NCBI GenBank assembly: GCA_025350865.1 | Contig: JANXWZ010000210.1 | Span: 1 to 59,528 of the forward strand | Length of the DNA: 59,528 bases | From: Rhodanobacteraceae bacterium | GTDB taxonomy: Bacteria; Acidobacteriota; Terriglobia; Terriglobales; Acidobacteriaceae | Reading direction: 5' to 3' | Shown: in pieces, positions 16,216 to 24,797 of the stretch | Numbering within the stretch: the first letter of the stretch is position 1 | Layout of the letters: the number at the start of each line of letters is the position of its first letter | Notes under the pieces: generated by a model | Databases searched by the model: none | Told to the model about the DNA's origin: nothing | The model's input: the letters and a program-made list of their open reading frames with translations, nothing else | Program-made: the position numbers and the translations under genes

Positions 16216-17478
16216 ATGAGTGACGCATTGGAACTTCCTCGGTTTTCGATCGGCGTTGGCGATCGTTTTGCGCATCAGGCGAAGGCGCAGTTGCAGGCTT
16301 GCATCATGGCGGCAGATGCAGGTGTGGAAGTCGTCCCGGTTTGGAATAAGTCAAACCGCGAACATATGATCATCGGCTCGGAACCGAGCGCAACCCGCGC
16401 CGCCGCCGATGCCGCCGTTGCGGAACTTGGCTGGACCAGCCCCTACTTCCTGGACGCCGACCACATCAATCTGAAGACCGTCCATCGGTTCCTCGATCCC
16501 TGCGACTTCTTCACGCTCGACGTCGCCGACCTGATCGGGCAGCCCGCCGAACCGAACGACGTCGCCGCCTTCCTTCATGCGCATCCGGAACTGATCGGCA
16601 AGGTCACCATTCCGCACATCGCCGATCCGTTCAAGACCGACCGCGCGTTCGTCGAGGGCGTTGCCAACAAGTTCCTCGCCGCGGTCAAGCATGCAGCGGA
16701 AATCTACCACCTTCTGCTCGAAAATAAGGGTGGCGGCCGGTTCGTTCCCGAAGTCTCGATGGACGAAACCGACTACCCGCAGACGCCGGTTGAGTTGCTG
16801 ATTATCCTCGCGATGATCGCCGACGAGGGCATTCCGATCCAGACGATTGCACCCAAGTTTACGGGCCGGTTCAACAAGGGCGTGGACTATGTCGGCGACG
16901 TCGCGCAGTTCACCAAGGAGTTCAACGAAGACCTAGCTGCCATCGCCTTCGCGATCAAGACTTACGGCCTGCCCAAGAACCTGAAGCTCAGCGTTCACTC
17001 CGGGTCAGATAAGTTCTCGATCTACAAGGCGATCCACGACGCGGTCATCGGATTCGGCGCGGGTGTTCACCTGAAGACCGCCGGCACGACCTGGCTTGAA
17101 GAGGTGATCGGCCTGGCGGAAGCAGGCGGAAGCGGCCTCGATCTTGCCAAGGAGGTCTATGCGGAAGCCTACGCGCATGCCAACGAACTCTGCGCGCCGT
17201 ATGCGACGGTGATCGACATCGACCCCGCTGCGCTGCCGACTCCGGAAGTAGTCAATGGCTGGACCAGCGACCAGTTTACCGGCGCACTGCGCCACGACCA
17301 GTCGAACCCGGCCTACAACCAGAGCCTGCGCCAGTTGATCCACGTCGGCTTCAAGGTCGCCGCCAAGATGGGGCCGCGGTATCTTGAGGCTCTCGAAGCC
17401 AATGAAGCGGTGGTCGCAAAGAACGTCACCACCAACCTTTTCGAGCGGCACATCAAGCCTGTCTTCCTCGGCCTCTAA
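16216..17478 (+). CDS. uxaE: Tagaturonate epimerase family protein UxaE
   Basis: UxaE converts D-tagaturonate to D-fructuronate, so that galacturonate joins the glucuronate branch without a separate altronate route. The 420-residue product has the family start (FSIGVGDRFAHQAKAQL) and the PVWNKSNREHMIIGS block near residues 38-52, plus conserved acidic and His residues such as DADHINLKT and SVHSGSDKFSIYKA. GGAGAG precedes the ATG. It lies 216 bases after the LarA-type gene and 82 bases before gntK, all in the same direction. Recognition is from recalled family sequence, not from a search. Confidence 0.85.
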   Translation: MSDALELPRFSIGVGDRFAHQAKAQLQACIMAADAGVEVVPVWNKSNREHMIIGSEPSATRAAADAAVAELGWTSPYFLDADHINLKTVHRFLDPCDFFTLDVADLIGQPAEPNDVAAFLHAHPELIGKVTIPHIADPFKTDRAFVEGVANKFLAAVKHAAEIYHLLLENKGGGRFVPEVSMDETDYPQTPVELLIILAMIADEGIPIQTIAPKFTGRFNKGVDYVGDVAQFTKEFNEDLAAIAFAIKTYGLPKNLKLSVHSGSDKFSIYKAIHDAVIGFGAGVHLKTAGTTWLEEVIGLAEAGGSGLDLAKEVYAEAYAHANELCAPYATVIDIDPAALPTPEVVNGWTSDQFTGALRHDQSNPAYNQSLRQLIHVGFKVAAKMGPRYLEALEANEAVVAKNVTTNLFERHIKPVFLGL

Positions 17479-17560
17479 TCCACCTCAGCCGTCATTTCTG
17501 GCGAAGCCAGAATCTCCGTATTTGTCTTTCGGTCAGCTGACCAAGGAGCAAGCACCAAAA

Positions 17561-18097
17561 ATGATCGTTGTCCTCATGGGCGTCAGCGGTTCGGGCAAGA
17601 CCACCATCGGCACATTCCTCGCGGAGCGTGCCGGTGCGGTCTTCGCCGACGCCGACGACTACCATCCGGTTGCCAACAAGCAGAAGATGGCCGCGGGCCA
17701 TCCGCTGGACGACGATGACCGCCAGCCTTGGCTCGAAACGCTGAACCGGATGATGCGGGAATGGTTTGAGCAGGGAATCAGCGGTGTGCTCGCTTGCTCC
17801 GCGCTGAAGGCGAAGTACCGCGAAACCCTCGCCTCCGGCATGCCAGATGGAACGGTGGACTTCGTGTTGCTCGCCGGTTCGCCCGAGCTAATTGCCCAGC
17901 GCCTGGCGGCACGCCATCATGAGTACATGAACCCCGCCCTGCTTGCGAGCCAGCTGAAGACGCTGGAGCCGCCGACCGAGGAAGAGGCCTTCAGCATCGT
18001 CAATGATCGGCCACCCGACATCGTTGTCGAAGAGATTCTGTCCCACGTGAATCGTTCGAAGGGCATAGAATCATCGAGCGCACGCGTGTCGCATTAG
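17561..18097 (+). CDS. gntK: Gluconokinase GntK
   Basis: GntK phosphorylates D-gluconate to 6-phosphogluconate with ATP, feeding the pentose phosphate or Entner-Doudoroff pathway. The 178-residue product is a P-loop kinase: GVSGSGKTT at residues 7-15, DADDYHP soon after, and the LDDDDRQPWL segment that marks this family. AAGGAG is 12 bases before the ATG at 17561; the frame extends upstream into uxaE but without family sequence. The 34 bases before the SDR gene suggest co-transcription. A gluconokinase rather than a KDG kinase in a uronate cluster is the clue that gluconate is an intermediate here. Confidence 0.92.
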   Translation: MIVVLMGVSGSGKTTIGTFLAERAGAVFADADDYHPVANKQKMAAGHPLDDDDRQPWLETLNRMMREWFEQGISGVLACSALKAKYRETLASGMPDGTVDFVLLAGSPELIAQRLAARHHEYMNPALLASQLKTLEPPTEEEAFSIVNDRPPDIVVEEILSHVNRSKGIESSSARVSH

Positions 18098-18131
18098 CTG
18101 CAAACCTGCACCTATCTGAAACGGAGATCCA

Positions 18132-18908
18132 ATGGGACACCCACTATTTGATTTAACCGGCAAATCGGCCGTAGTTGTTGGCGGAACCTCTGGAATCGGA
18201 CTCGCAATGGCGATCGGTCTTGCCGAAGCCGGAGCCGACGTCGTCGCTTCCTCGCGTCGCCAGGAGCAGGTTGACGAAGCTGCCACGCAGATCGAAGCGA
18301 CCGGGCGCAAGGCTCTTCGGCTGACGTCCGACGTGGCCGATCGCGGCTCGCTCGAAGCCCTGCTCGAAGGCACACTAAAGGAGTTCGGCAAGGTCGACAT
18401 CCTGATCAACTGCGCAGGCAAGATCAAGCGCGAGCCGACCCTGACGGTCTCGGAAGAGACTTGGGATGACATTATGAACACCAATGTCACCGGCACCCTG
18501 CGCGCCTGCCAGATTTTCGGCAAGCATATGCTCGAGCGCGGCTCCGGCAAGATTATCAATATCGCATCGCTCAACACCTTCGTGTCGCTCAAGGAAGTGA
18601 CCGCCTACGCCGCCTCGAAGGCTGCCGTCGGTGCGCTGACAAAATCGCTTGCGGTCGAGTGGAGCTCGCTTGGGGTTACGGTGAACGCCATCGCACCCGG
18701 CGTATTCCGCACCGCGCTGAACCAGAAGCTGCTCGACGAGAGCGAACGCGGCAAGGAGTTGCGGATGCGCACGCCGATGGGCCGCTTCGGTAAAACAGAA
18801 GAACTGGTCGGCTCGGCAATCTTCCTGGCCAGCGAAGCATCGAACTTTGTTACGGGGGAGATATTGGTTGTCGACGGCGGCTTCCTCGCCAGCGGCGTGA
18901 ATCAGTAA
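18132..18908 (+). CDS. SDR-family oxidoreductase, proposed fructuronate reductase / D-mannonate dehydrogenase
   Basis: A 258-residue classical short-chain dehydrogenase with a GGTSGIG nucleotide loop (17-23), NCAG (93-96), Ser146 and Tyr159-x3-Lys163 as catalytic residues. It resembles KduD and gluconate 5-dehydrogenase enzymes; SDR-type fructuronate reductases also exist in Firmicutes. In this operon the missing step is reduction of fructuronate to D-mannonate, so that is the proposed role. KduD-type reduction of an unsaturated-uronate product from the nearby PL22 lyase is the main alternative. A strong hairpin terminator follows 20 bases after the stop. Confidence 0.8.
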   Translation: MGHPLFDLTGKSAVVVGGTSGIGLAMAIGLAEAGADVVASSRRQEQVDEAATQIEATGRKALRLTSDVADRGSLEALLEGTLKEFGKVDILINCAGKIKREPTLTVSEETWDDIMNTNVTGTLRACQIFGKHMLERGSGKIINIASLNTFVSLKEVTAYAASKAAVGALTKSLAVEWSSLGVTVNAIAPGVFRTALNQKLLDESERGKELRMRTPMGRFGKTEELVGSAIFLASEASNFVTGEILVVDGGFLASGVNQ

Positions 18909-18927
18909 AGCGATCTAGCGCCTATGC

Positions 18928-18955
18928 AAAGGCGGAGCCGGTTGGCTCCGCCTTT
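18928..18955. terminator. Bidirectional terminator between the two SDR genes
   Basis: AAAGGCGGAGCC (18928-18939) and GGCTCCGCCTTT (18944-18955) are perfect 12-base reverse complements around the loop GGTT. The arms themselves supply the A and T ends, so it can stop both convergent transcripts. Confidence 0.85.
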
Positions 18956-18973
18956 CCATGCCCCTTGCCTTGG

Positions 18974-19744
18974 TTACTGTTCCTTGTAATTCCGCATCAA
19001 CCCGCCATCCATCACGTAGGTCGACCCGGTCACGTACGCGGCCTCATCCGAGGCCAGGAACGCAACCAGCGAAGCCACTTCATCGGACGTTCCCATCCGG
19101 CCGAGGGGGATGTTGTTCAATAGCGCTTTCAACTGCGTCGGATTGTTGAGCAACTTCGCGTTGATCGGCGTCGAAATCGCTCCCGGCGCGACGTTGTTTA
19201 CAGTGATTCCATAGGGCCCAAGCTCCATTGCGAGATCGCGCATCAGCATCCGCATCCCCCCTTTAGCCGCACAGTAGCTGGCAAAGTTTGGGAAGACCAT
19301 ATCCTCGTGGACGCTTGAGATATTGACGACTCGCCCGGGCTTCTTGGCTTCCATCAGCTTCTGGACGAACCGCTGCGTCAGAAAAAAAGCGCCCTTCAAA
19401 TTCGTGTTCATGACGAGGTCGTAGTCCGCCTCGCTTGCTTCCCAGAATGGCGCATTTTTCTCCACTCCCGCGTTGTTGACGAGAATATCGCACCCGCCAA
19501 ACTGCGTCCACGCCTGCTCGACAAGGTTCTGAACATCCTCCAACTTGCCAACATCGGCATGGAGCGTGATGGCCTTGCCCCCGGCTGCCTCGATCTTTGC
19601 TTTCGTCTCGGCTGCCGCATCTGGATGGTTGAGGAAGTCGACGACAACGGCCGCACCCTCCGAACCGAGTCGTACCGCAATGGCCTGCCCGATTCCCGAT
19701 GACGAACCTGTAACAATAGCGACCTTGCCTGCAAAACGTGACAT
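18974..19744 (-). CDS. SDR-family oxidoreductase, glucose 1-dehydrogenase-like
   Basis: A 256-residue short-chain dehydrogenase with TGSSSGIG at residues 12-19, NNAG in the middle, the SYCAAK active-site block and a C-terminal GSTYVMDGG segment. This pattern matches the glucose 1-dehydrogenase group, which oxidises glucose to gluconolactone with NAD(P). GAAGGGAG lies just before the ATG at 19744. It converges on the uronate operon and is 32 bases downstream of tadA on the same strand. If it does make gluconolactone it would feed the neighbouring gluconokinase, but SDR substrate calls from sequence are weak. Confidence 0.8.
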   Translation of the reverse strand: MSRFAGKVAIVTGSSSGIGQAIAVRLGSEGAAVVVDFLNHPDAAAETKAKIEAAGGKAITLHADVGKLEDVQNLVEQAWTQFGGCDILVNNAGVEKNAPFWEASEADYDLVMNTNLKGAFFLTQRFVQKLMEAKKPGRVVNISSVHEDMVFPNFASYCAAKGGMRMLMRDLAMELGPYGITVNNVAPGAISTPINAKLLNNPTQLKALLNNIPLGRMGTSDEVASLVAFLASDEAAYVTGSTYVMDGGLMRNYKEQ

Positions 19745-19776
19745 GATTCTCCCTTCAGACCTTTGCCGTAGGATGC

Positions 19777-20226
19777 TTAGAGTCCGCGTCTCGCACGAAA
19801 AAATTGACTGAGCATGGTGCCGCATTCGTCTGCCAGCAGCCCCGCCACGACCTCCACCCGGTGGTTTAACTGCGGATGATTCATGACCCCCAGCACGGAC
19901 CCGCAGGCCCCGGCCTTGGGATCAGAAGCCGCATACACCAGTCGTCGGATCCTTGCGTGGAGGATTGCGCCAGCACACATCGCGCACGGTTCCAGAGTGC
20001 AGTACAGGTCGCAGCCTTCGAGACGGTAGTTTCCGAAGGCCACGCCCGCCGCTCGCATAGCAACGATCTCCGCATGAGCCGTCGGGTCATGATCGGTGAT
20101 GACGCGGTTGCGGCCCGTCGCGATGATCTGGCCGTCGCGAACGATGACGGCACCAACGGGCACCTCACCCTCTGCCTCCGCGGCGCGAGCCTCGGCAATC
20201 GCTGCCTGGAGAAATTGCACGTCCAT
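19777..20226 (-). CDS. tadA: tRNA-specific adenosine deaminase TadA
   Basis: TadA converts adenosine to inosine at the wobble position of tRNA-Arg(ACG). The 149-residue protein has the cytidine-deaminase-fold zinc site HAE (His51, Glu53) and PCAMC (Cys81, Cys84), plus TLEPCAMCAGAILHARI typical of TadA. Its ATG directly follows the stop codon of the agmatine deiminase gene, so the two are probably translationally coupled. Confidence 0.93.
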   Translation of the reverse strand: MDVQFLQAAIAEARAAEAEGEVPVGAVIVRDGQIIATGRNRVITDHDPTAHAEIVAMRAAGVAFGNYRLEGCDLYCTLEPCAMCAGAILHARIRRLVYAASDPKAGACGSVLGVMNHPQLNHRVEVVAGLLADECGTMLSQFFRARRGL

Positions 20227-21276
20227 TTATGCCGGTTCCTGCTGACTCAGGCAATGCAGCGTCCCAAGCCCCCACACCAGATCCACAGCGTGAATGCCGA
20301 CGACGTCGCGCTCTGGAAAGCAGTCCGCGATGATGTTCAGCGCGTGCCGGTCGTTGGGATCGTTGAAGGTCGGGACGAGCACCAGTCCATTCGCAATGTA
20401 GAAATTCGCATAGCTCGCGGGGAGGCGCTGCCCCTCGAAGTAGAGCGGCGAAGGCATCGGCAGAGTGACAATCGCGTACTTCTCACCGAGAAGATTCCGG
20501 GCCGCGTGTAGTCTTTCCAGGTTCTCGGCCAGCGGCAGATGGTTTTCGTCGTGGGTATTCCGCTCAACGGCAGTCAGGATCTTGTTCGTTCCGACGAACC
20601 TCGTGACGTCGTCGACGTGCCCATGCGTGTCGTCTCCTGCGCATCCCCGGTGGAGCCAGATGACCTGTTTGCTCCCCAGGTGCTCCTGGAACGCGTGCTC
20701 CAGCTGTTCTCGCGACACGCCGGGATTTCGTTGTTGCACCTCGCTCAGCAGGCACTCTTCGGTTGTGATCAGCGTACCCGCGCCGTTGACGTCGATGCTG
20801 CCGCCCTCCAACACCAGCCGCCGGCCTTCAACTTCCGGCCGGATATCCGGCATTCCGTAGTGCTTTGCGACGTGCTGTGGAATCTGGTCGTCGCGGCGCC
20901 AGTTGTCATACTTGGCCCAGGCGTTGAAGTGCCAGTTCGTAATGTTCAACTCGCCGTCTGGCCGCTTGACGAAGATCGGCCCCGAGTCCCGCATCCACAC
21001 GCGATCCGTGGGCCAGCAGTGGAAGTGACACCGGGCTACATTCGCCCCGCCGCGTTTCAGCATCGCGCACGCCCGCCTCTCGGCCGCCTCGTCGTTCACC
21101 AGGATGTGAACGTTCTCGACGTGGGACAGGTGGCGCACAATCTCCGCGTAGACCCACGGTATGGGCTGAAACTTGCCCGGCCAATCTTCGAGGTTATGGG
21201 GCCACGCGATCCAGGTAGCGGCGTGCGGCTCCCACTCGGCGGGCATACGATACTGCGGAAGGTTTAACTCGGTCAC
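20227..21276 (-). CDS. Agmatine deiminase family protein
   Basis: Members of this PAD-porph/guanidino-group family hydrolyse agmatine to N-carbamoylputrescine, a route to putrescine. The 349-residue protein has RDSGP near residue 95, CAGDDTHGHVDD with the catalytic Asp and His, and HCLSQQEP at the C-terminus with the nucleophilic Cys. It starts with GTG (no close upstream ATG). N-carbamoylputrescine amidase is not in the window. Peptidyl-arginine deiminase-like activity is a less likely alternative. Confidence 0.88.
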   Translation of the reverse strand: MTELNLPQYRMPAEWEPHAATWIAWPHNLEDWPGKFQPIPWVYAEIVRHLSHVENVHILVNDEAAERRACAMLKRGGANVARCHFHCWPTDRVWMRDSGPIFVKRPDGELNITNWHFNAWAKYDNWRRDDQIPQHVAKHYGMPDIRPEVEGRRLVLEGGSIDVNGAGTLITTEECLLSEVQQRNPGVSREQLEHAFQEHLGSKQVIWLHRGCAGDDTHGHVDDVTRFVGTNKILTAVERNTHDENHLPLAENLERLHAARNLLGEKYAIVTLPMPSPLYFEGQRLPASYANFYIANGLVLVPTFNDPNDRHALNIIADCFPERDVVGIHAVDLVWGLGTLHCLSQQEPA

Positions 21277-21316
21277 ACCCCTATTTTAGCCGCCAGTGTC
21301 CCTAGGCATTTTGCCG

Positions 21317-21739
21317 TTACCGCGCAATCTGGCGGCAAAGTCCCTCTTGAAAGAACCGCAGGTACTTTATGGCGTCGCTCGAGCCGATCGTAAGCGTCGG
21401 CAAATCACGATAATAGTCGAGTGCACCCGGCATCCTTATCACTCCGCCAGAGGTGTCCTCGAAGCCCATCGTCCACTCCACAAACTCGCCGTGAGAGATT
21501 GACTTGCGGGTCAAAATTCTTGTGTTTCGGTGGCGCGGGTCTCGCTGAATCGACGCAAAAATGCTTTCAACACCCACAATTGGGCCTTCCAGCACCTGCA
21601 GGAACGATCCGGAATGATAGAGCAGCATTCCCGTCACGCCGTGGGAGCTGTTGCGTGCTCGTGCCTTGGTGAGCAGGCGATCCAGGTCGAGCTTCGAGAA
21701 TGGGCGCACCGCAGCGCTGGCATAGATCAGTTGGATCAT
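21317..21739 (-). CDS. BLUF-domain blue-light sensor protein
   Basis: This short protein (140 residues from the ATG) consists almost entirely of a BLUF domain that binds FAD and senses blue light. The photocycle residues match AppA spacing exactly: Tyr6, Asn30, Gln48, Trp89 and Met91 correspond to Tyr21, Asn45, Gln63, Trp104 and Met106. The GVTGMLLY and FLQVLEG blocks are clear. No output domain is fused, so it must act through a partner protein, not evident next door. A TTG two codons upstream is an alternative start. The ribosome site is weak. Confidence 0.93.
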   Translation of the reverse strand: MIQLIYASAAVRPFSKLDLDRLLTKARARNSSHGVTGMLLYHSGSFLQVLEGPIVGVESIFASIQRDPRHRNTRILTRKSISHGEFVEWTMGFEDTSGGVIRMPGALDYYRDLPTLTIGSSDAIKYLRFFQEGLCRQIAR

Positions 21740-21796
21740 GCTCAAATTATCGTCGCGGTTCGCCCACTCTTTAGCTTCGCTGCCTTCGCCGCCGTC

Positions 21797-23221
21797 TTAC
21801 TTGTTCGGCGGCGTAGGCTCTGGTTTGCCCGGCTGCCACTTCGAGGCGAGCTGCGGCGTCGTCATGACTTCATTCGGGTCCGGATTGACGGCCTTCGCCG
21901 TCTCGACAGCGAAGACGAAGCCCGGCCCAAACATATTGCTGGTAAAGATGACAAGCGATTTGTCCGGCGAGAAGCGGACATTCGGCTCCAGCTTGTAGTT
22001 GTGCTGGCTCATGTTCACCAGGTGCTCGGAGTGGAAGATGCCCGGCTGGAAGAAGCTGATGTCATTCAGTGCGCCGTCCGCTTTGATCATCTGCGGCCGG
22101 AACAGCTCAATCCATTCGCCATCCGGAGCCTTTGCCACCTGCCCCACATCGCCACCATCGCCGGTAAACAGGTCAAGATCCTTGGTCAGGTTGAAGTGGA
22201 TCGACCACTCGTTGCGATCCATATGGAACGCTGTCTTCTTTCCCGTGCTCAGGTCAAGCCCGGCCAGGTAGAAGTCCTGCCCCTTGATCGGCTGCCAGTC
22301 GTACCAGATTGTCTGGCCGTCCAGCCCCCAGAACTCGTGGCCCGCAATCTCCATCGCGATGCTGCGCTTGTGGATCAGCGTGTTGTGGGTGCCGTCGGTA
22401 TGGATCATCCAGATGCGGTCGACCTTCTGCCAGGGGCCCTCGTGGCAATACATCAGCAGGGTCGGGTCCTTGGGGGAGAAGAGCAGGTGGTTCACCCAGT
22501 CCGTAGAGTGCAGCAGCACGGTCAGCTTGCCCGTTTGCAGGTTGATGGTGTTCAGCGTCAGAGGAATACGAGCCGCGAGGCGCTGCTCCATCATCTCGCC
22601 CTTGTTGGCAGGCTGCACCAGCGGTCCGGCCTGCACGCCCGCCGGGTTCACGCGGTTCGCGCCATACTCCGGGGCGGTGGTCTCGTCGTTGATCGTTCCC
22701 GCGCCAAGAGTCTCGTCCGCATTAATCGTGGCGACGCCCATGCCTTTGGGAAGGTCGGTCAGCTTGGTAATCGCGCCGGTGTAGACGTCTGCCTTGTAGA
22801 TCGCCGTGACCCTCGTTTTAGGGTCGGCCATGGTGTAGAAGACGCTGTTCGTCTTCTGCCCCGCGATGATGGCATGCACCCCGCCGAAGCGGAACTGGCT
22901 CGCGCCATCGGCATCCGCCGGTTTGGGCGGATTCGCCACTAACAGCTTCGTCTTGCGCGTCGCCATATCCATGGTGTGGATGCCGTCGGGTGCCGTGTAG
23001 ATCATGGTCTTCAGGTCCGGCGTGTAGGCATTCACGTTGAAGTAGAAGCCCGATGAATTTGGCTCGTCCGACAACCGGATGATGCGGTGGCCAGTATCTT
23101 TGTCTACCCATGTCTTTGGTGGCAGCTTTGCCATGGTCGCGGCGGGGGCCTGGGCGATGGCGCTCAGGCTCATTGGAACGAGGGCGGCGAACGCGAAAAG
23201 TCGAGTGGCGATGCGGTTCAT
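21797..23221 (-). CDS. Secreted oligogalacturonate lyase (PL22-like)
   Basis: PL22 enzymes cleave short unsaturated oligogalacturonates from pectin to 5-keto-4-deoxyuronate and galacturonate. The 474-residue product has a signal peptide (1-24). A seven-bladed-propeller pattern follows, with recurring W/Y-T-x-D-G strands, starting TWVDKDTGHRIIRLSDEP and including NHLLFSPKDPTLLMYCHEGPWQ, a block I associate with the PL22 Mn-binding site. AGGAG 8 bases before the ATG at 23221 fixes the start; the frame extends 28 codons further. Many PL22 enzymes are cytoplasmic, so secretion here is notable. It sits close to the uronate cluster. Confidence 0.82.
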   Translation of the reverse strand: MNRIATRLFAFAALVPMSLSAIAQAPAATMAKLPPKTWVDKDTGHRIIRLSDEPNSSGFYFNVNAYTPDLKTMIYTAPDGIHTMDMATRKTKLLVANPPKPADADGASQFRFGGVHAIIAGQKTNSVFYTMADPKTRVTAIYKADVYTGAITKLTDLPKGMGVATINADETLGAGTINDETTAPEYGANRVNPAGVQAGPLVQPANKGEMMEQRLAARIPLTLNTINLQTGKLTVLLHSTDWVNHLLFSPKDPTLLMYCHEGPWQKVDRIWMIHTDGTHNTLIHKRSIAMEIAGHEFWGLDGQTIWYDWQPIKGQDFYLAGLDLSTGKKTAFHMDRNEWSIHFNLTKDLDLFTGDGGDVGQVAKAPDGEWIELFRPQMIKADGALNDISFFQPGIFHSEHLVNMSQHNYKLEPNVRFSPDKSLVIFTSNMFGPGFVFAVETAKAVNPDPNEVMTTPQLASKWQPGKPEPTPPNK

Positions 23222-23345
23222 ACGGGAAGCTCCTGGAATGGGTTGCGCGCCGCAGGCTCTGAATGACGAGCAAAAGCGAAAATCGTCGGCGACAGGGTTA
23301 TACACGACGACGCATACGATTTGGAAATAGTTTCTGTACCGGAAA

Positions 23346-24728
23346 CTAAAGGATCAGGTTTGCGCCCTGCCAAACATAGAGCAGGACTGAAGCGTGAGGG
23401 CGCAATTCAAGGTGTAATGAGCCTTGATCTTGTGCTTTGTCTGTTGTCCAGGAATCTTGATAGGAATACTTGCCGGGTTTGAATCCGAGCTGTTTCCACG
23501 TCAAATCTACGATCTGGCTGGTGTCTTGGCGGTTGAAGACCGCAACGTAGTGCGAGGAGTCCTTCGGGCTCTCGTTTTCAGCGGTCCATACGGAAAGAGC
23601 GTCCGACAGGATCACACTCTTGTTGTTCCGCGAGTGTTGATCTACCCTGAGCGCCACCTGGTTTGTCAGCAGAGAAAGTGTCCAGTCATCCGTAGCCGCC
23701 GGATCACCCCCGTACATCAGCGGCGACCGCATGATGCACCAGAGGTTCATCATCGTCCGCTGTTCGTCGTGCGTCAGACTGCTGTTGCGTGGCTTGCCCC
23801 ATCCGGGAGCCGGTCCCAGTCGTCCGAACGGGAGCATATCCGCATCGGGCCAGTGCCCCAGTAGCTCCGCGCCGATCCACTTCGGAGCTCGCCCAATCTG
23901 GTTGTTCACCCCTTGTGGGAATGCTTTGTCCGACTGCCAGACATCCCACACGTCGTCCGAGATGCGCCACTGCTGTGCGTACCGCTGCACATTCGCCGCC
24001 TCATCCAACGGCGTCTCGCCCGGCGACAGGCTCAGCACGATCGGTCGGCCCGACTTCGCGATCGCCTCGTGAAACATCCGTATCTCCTCGCCCTTGTACG
24101 GTCGCGAAGAGATGCAGTCGATCTTGATCAGGTCGACACCCCATGCGGCATACATCGTCACGATCGAGTCGTAGTACGCCTGTCCCGCGGCCGTGTCCTG
24201 CAGGTCGAAGTTCAGCGAATTCCACTGGCATCCCGAAGCCAGATTCGCTGCGTCCCTGGCATGGGCCGTCCAGCCCAAAATCGGCAGGTTCTTCGCTACC
24301 GCCTCCTTCGGAATCCCCTGCAGCACATGAATCCCGAACTTCAGCCCAAGCGAGTGGATGTACGCGGCGAGCGGAGCAAACCCGGCGCCATCCGCGGAAG
24401 AAGGAAAGCGATCCGGCGCCGGATAATAGCGTCCATTCGCATCGAGAAACAGCTTCGCATCCTTCTTGCTGCCCCCGGGCGACCCAAGGGCGTCGTACCA
24501 CTCTTCGTCGATCGTCACATACTCATATCCGGCGGTTTTCAAATGCGCGGCGATCCACTCGGCACTCTTGCGAAACTGAGCCTCGTCGATGGTCGTTCCG
24601 TACGAATCCCACGAGTTCCAACCCATGGGCGGCGTCGGCGCCAGTGTTTGCGCGACGCAGAACCTCGGCAGCAGCGACAGGAACAAGCCCAACAGGCAAA
24701 GGCGAGCGTGAATCGCGTTGAATGTCAT
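23346..24728 (-). CDS. Secreted GH27 alpha-galactosidase
   Basis: A family 27 glycosidase expected to release terminal alpha-galactose from plant galactomannan or raffinose-type sugars. The 460-residue product has a signal peptide (1-26) and the family opening PTPPMGWNSWDSYG at about 31-44. VDLIKIDC holds the nucleophile Asp204, and RISDDVWD holds the acid/base Asp near 258. The C-terminal 90 residues form the usual beta-sandwich. It follows the PL22 gene's strand and supports a plant-polysaccharide diet. Other GH27 specificities, such as alpha-N-acetylgalactosaminidase, cannot be excluded. Confidence 0.88.
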   Translation of the reverse strand: MTFNAIHARLCLLGLFLSLLPRFCVAQTLAPTPPMGWNSWDSYGTTIDEAQFRKSAEWIAAHLKTAGYEYVTIDEEWYDALGSPGGSKKDAKLFLDANGRYYPAPDRFPSSADGAGFAPLAAYIHSLGLKFGIHVLQGIPKEAVAKNLPILGWTAHARDAANLASGCQWNSLNFDLQDTAAGQAYYDSIVTMYAAWGVDLIKIDCISSRPYKGEEIRMFHEAIAKSGRPIVLSLSPGETPLDEAANVQRYAQQWRISDDVWDVWQSDKAFPQGVNNQIGRAPKWIGAELLGHWPDADMLPFGRLGPAPGWGKPRNSSLTHDEQRTMMNLWCIMRSPLMYGGDPAATDDWTLSLLTNQVALRVDQHSRNNKSVILSDALSVWTAENESPKDSSHYVAVFNRQDTSQIVDLTWKQLGFKPGKYSYQDSWTTDKAQDQGSLHLELRPHASVLLYVWQGANLIL

Positions 24729-24797
24729 CCGCCTATATTAACTCTTCCCAGTTAGAGTGGTTGCAACCGTCACCACTCCCTGCAGGATTGAACTCCT

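Noticed and set aside
21530..22942. Open frame of 470 codons on the plus strand
   Set aside because: Antisense shadow of the PL22 lyase and BLUF genes; His/Arg/Val-rich composition without motifs.
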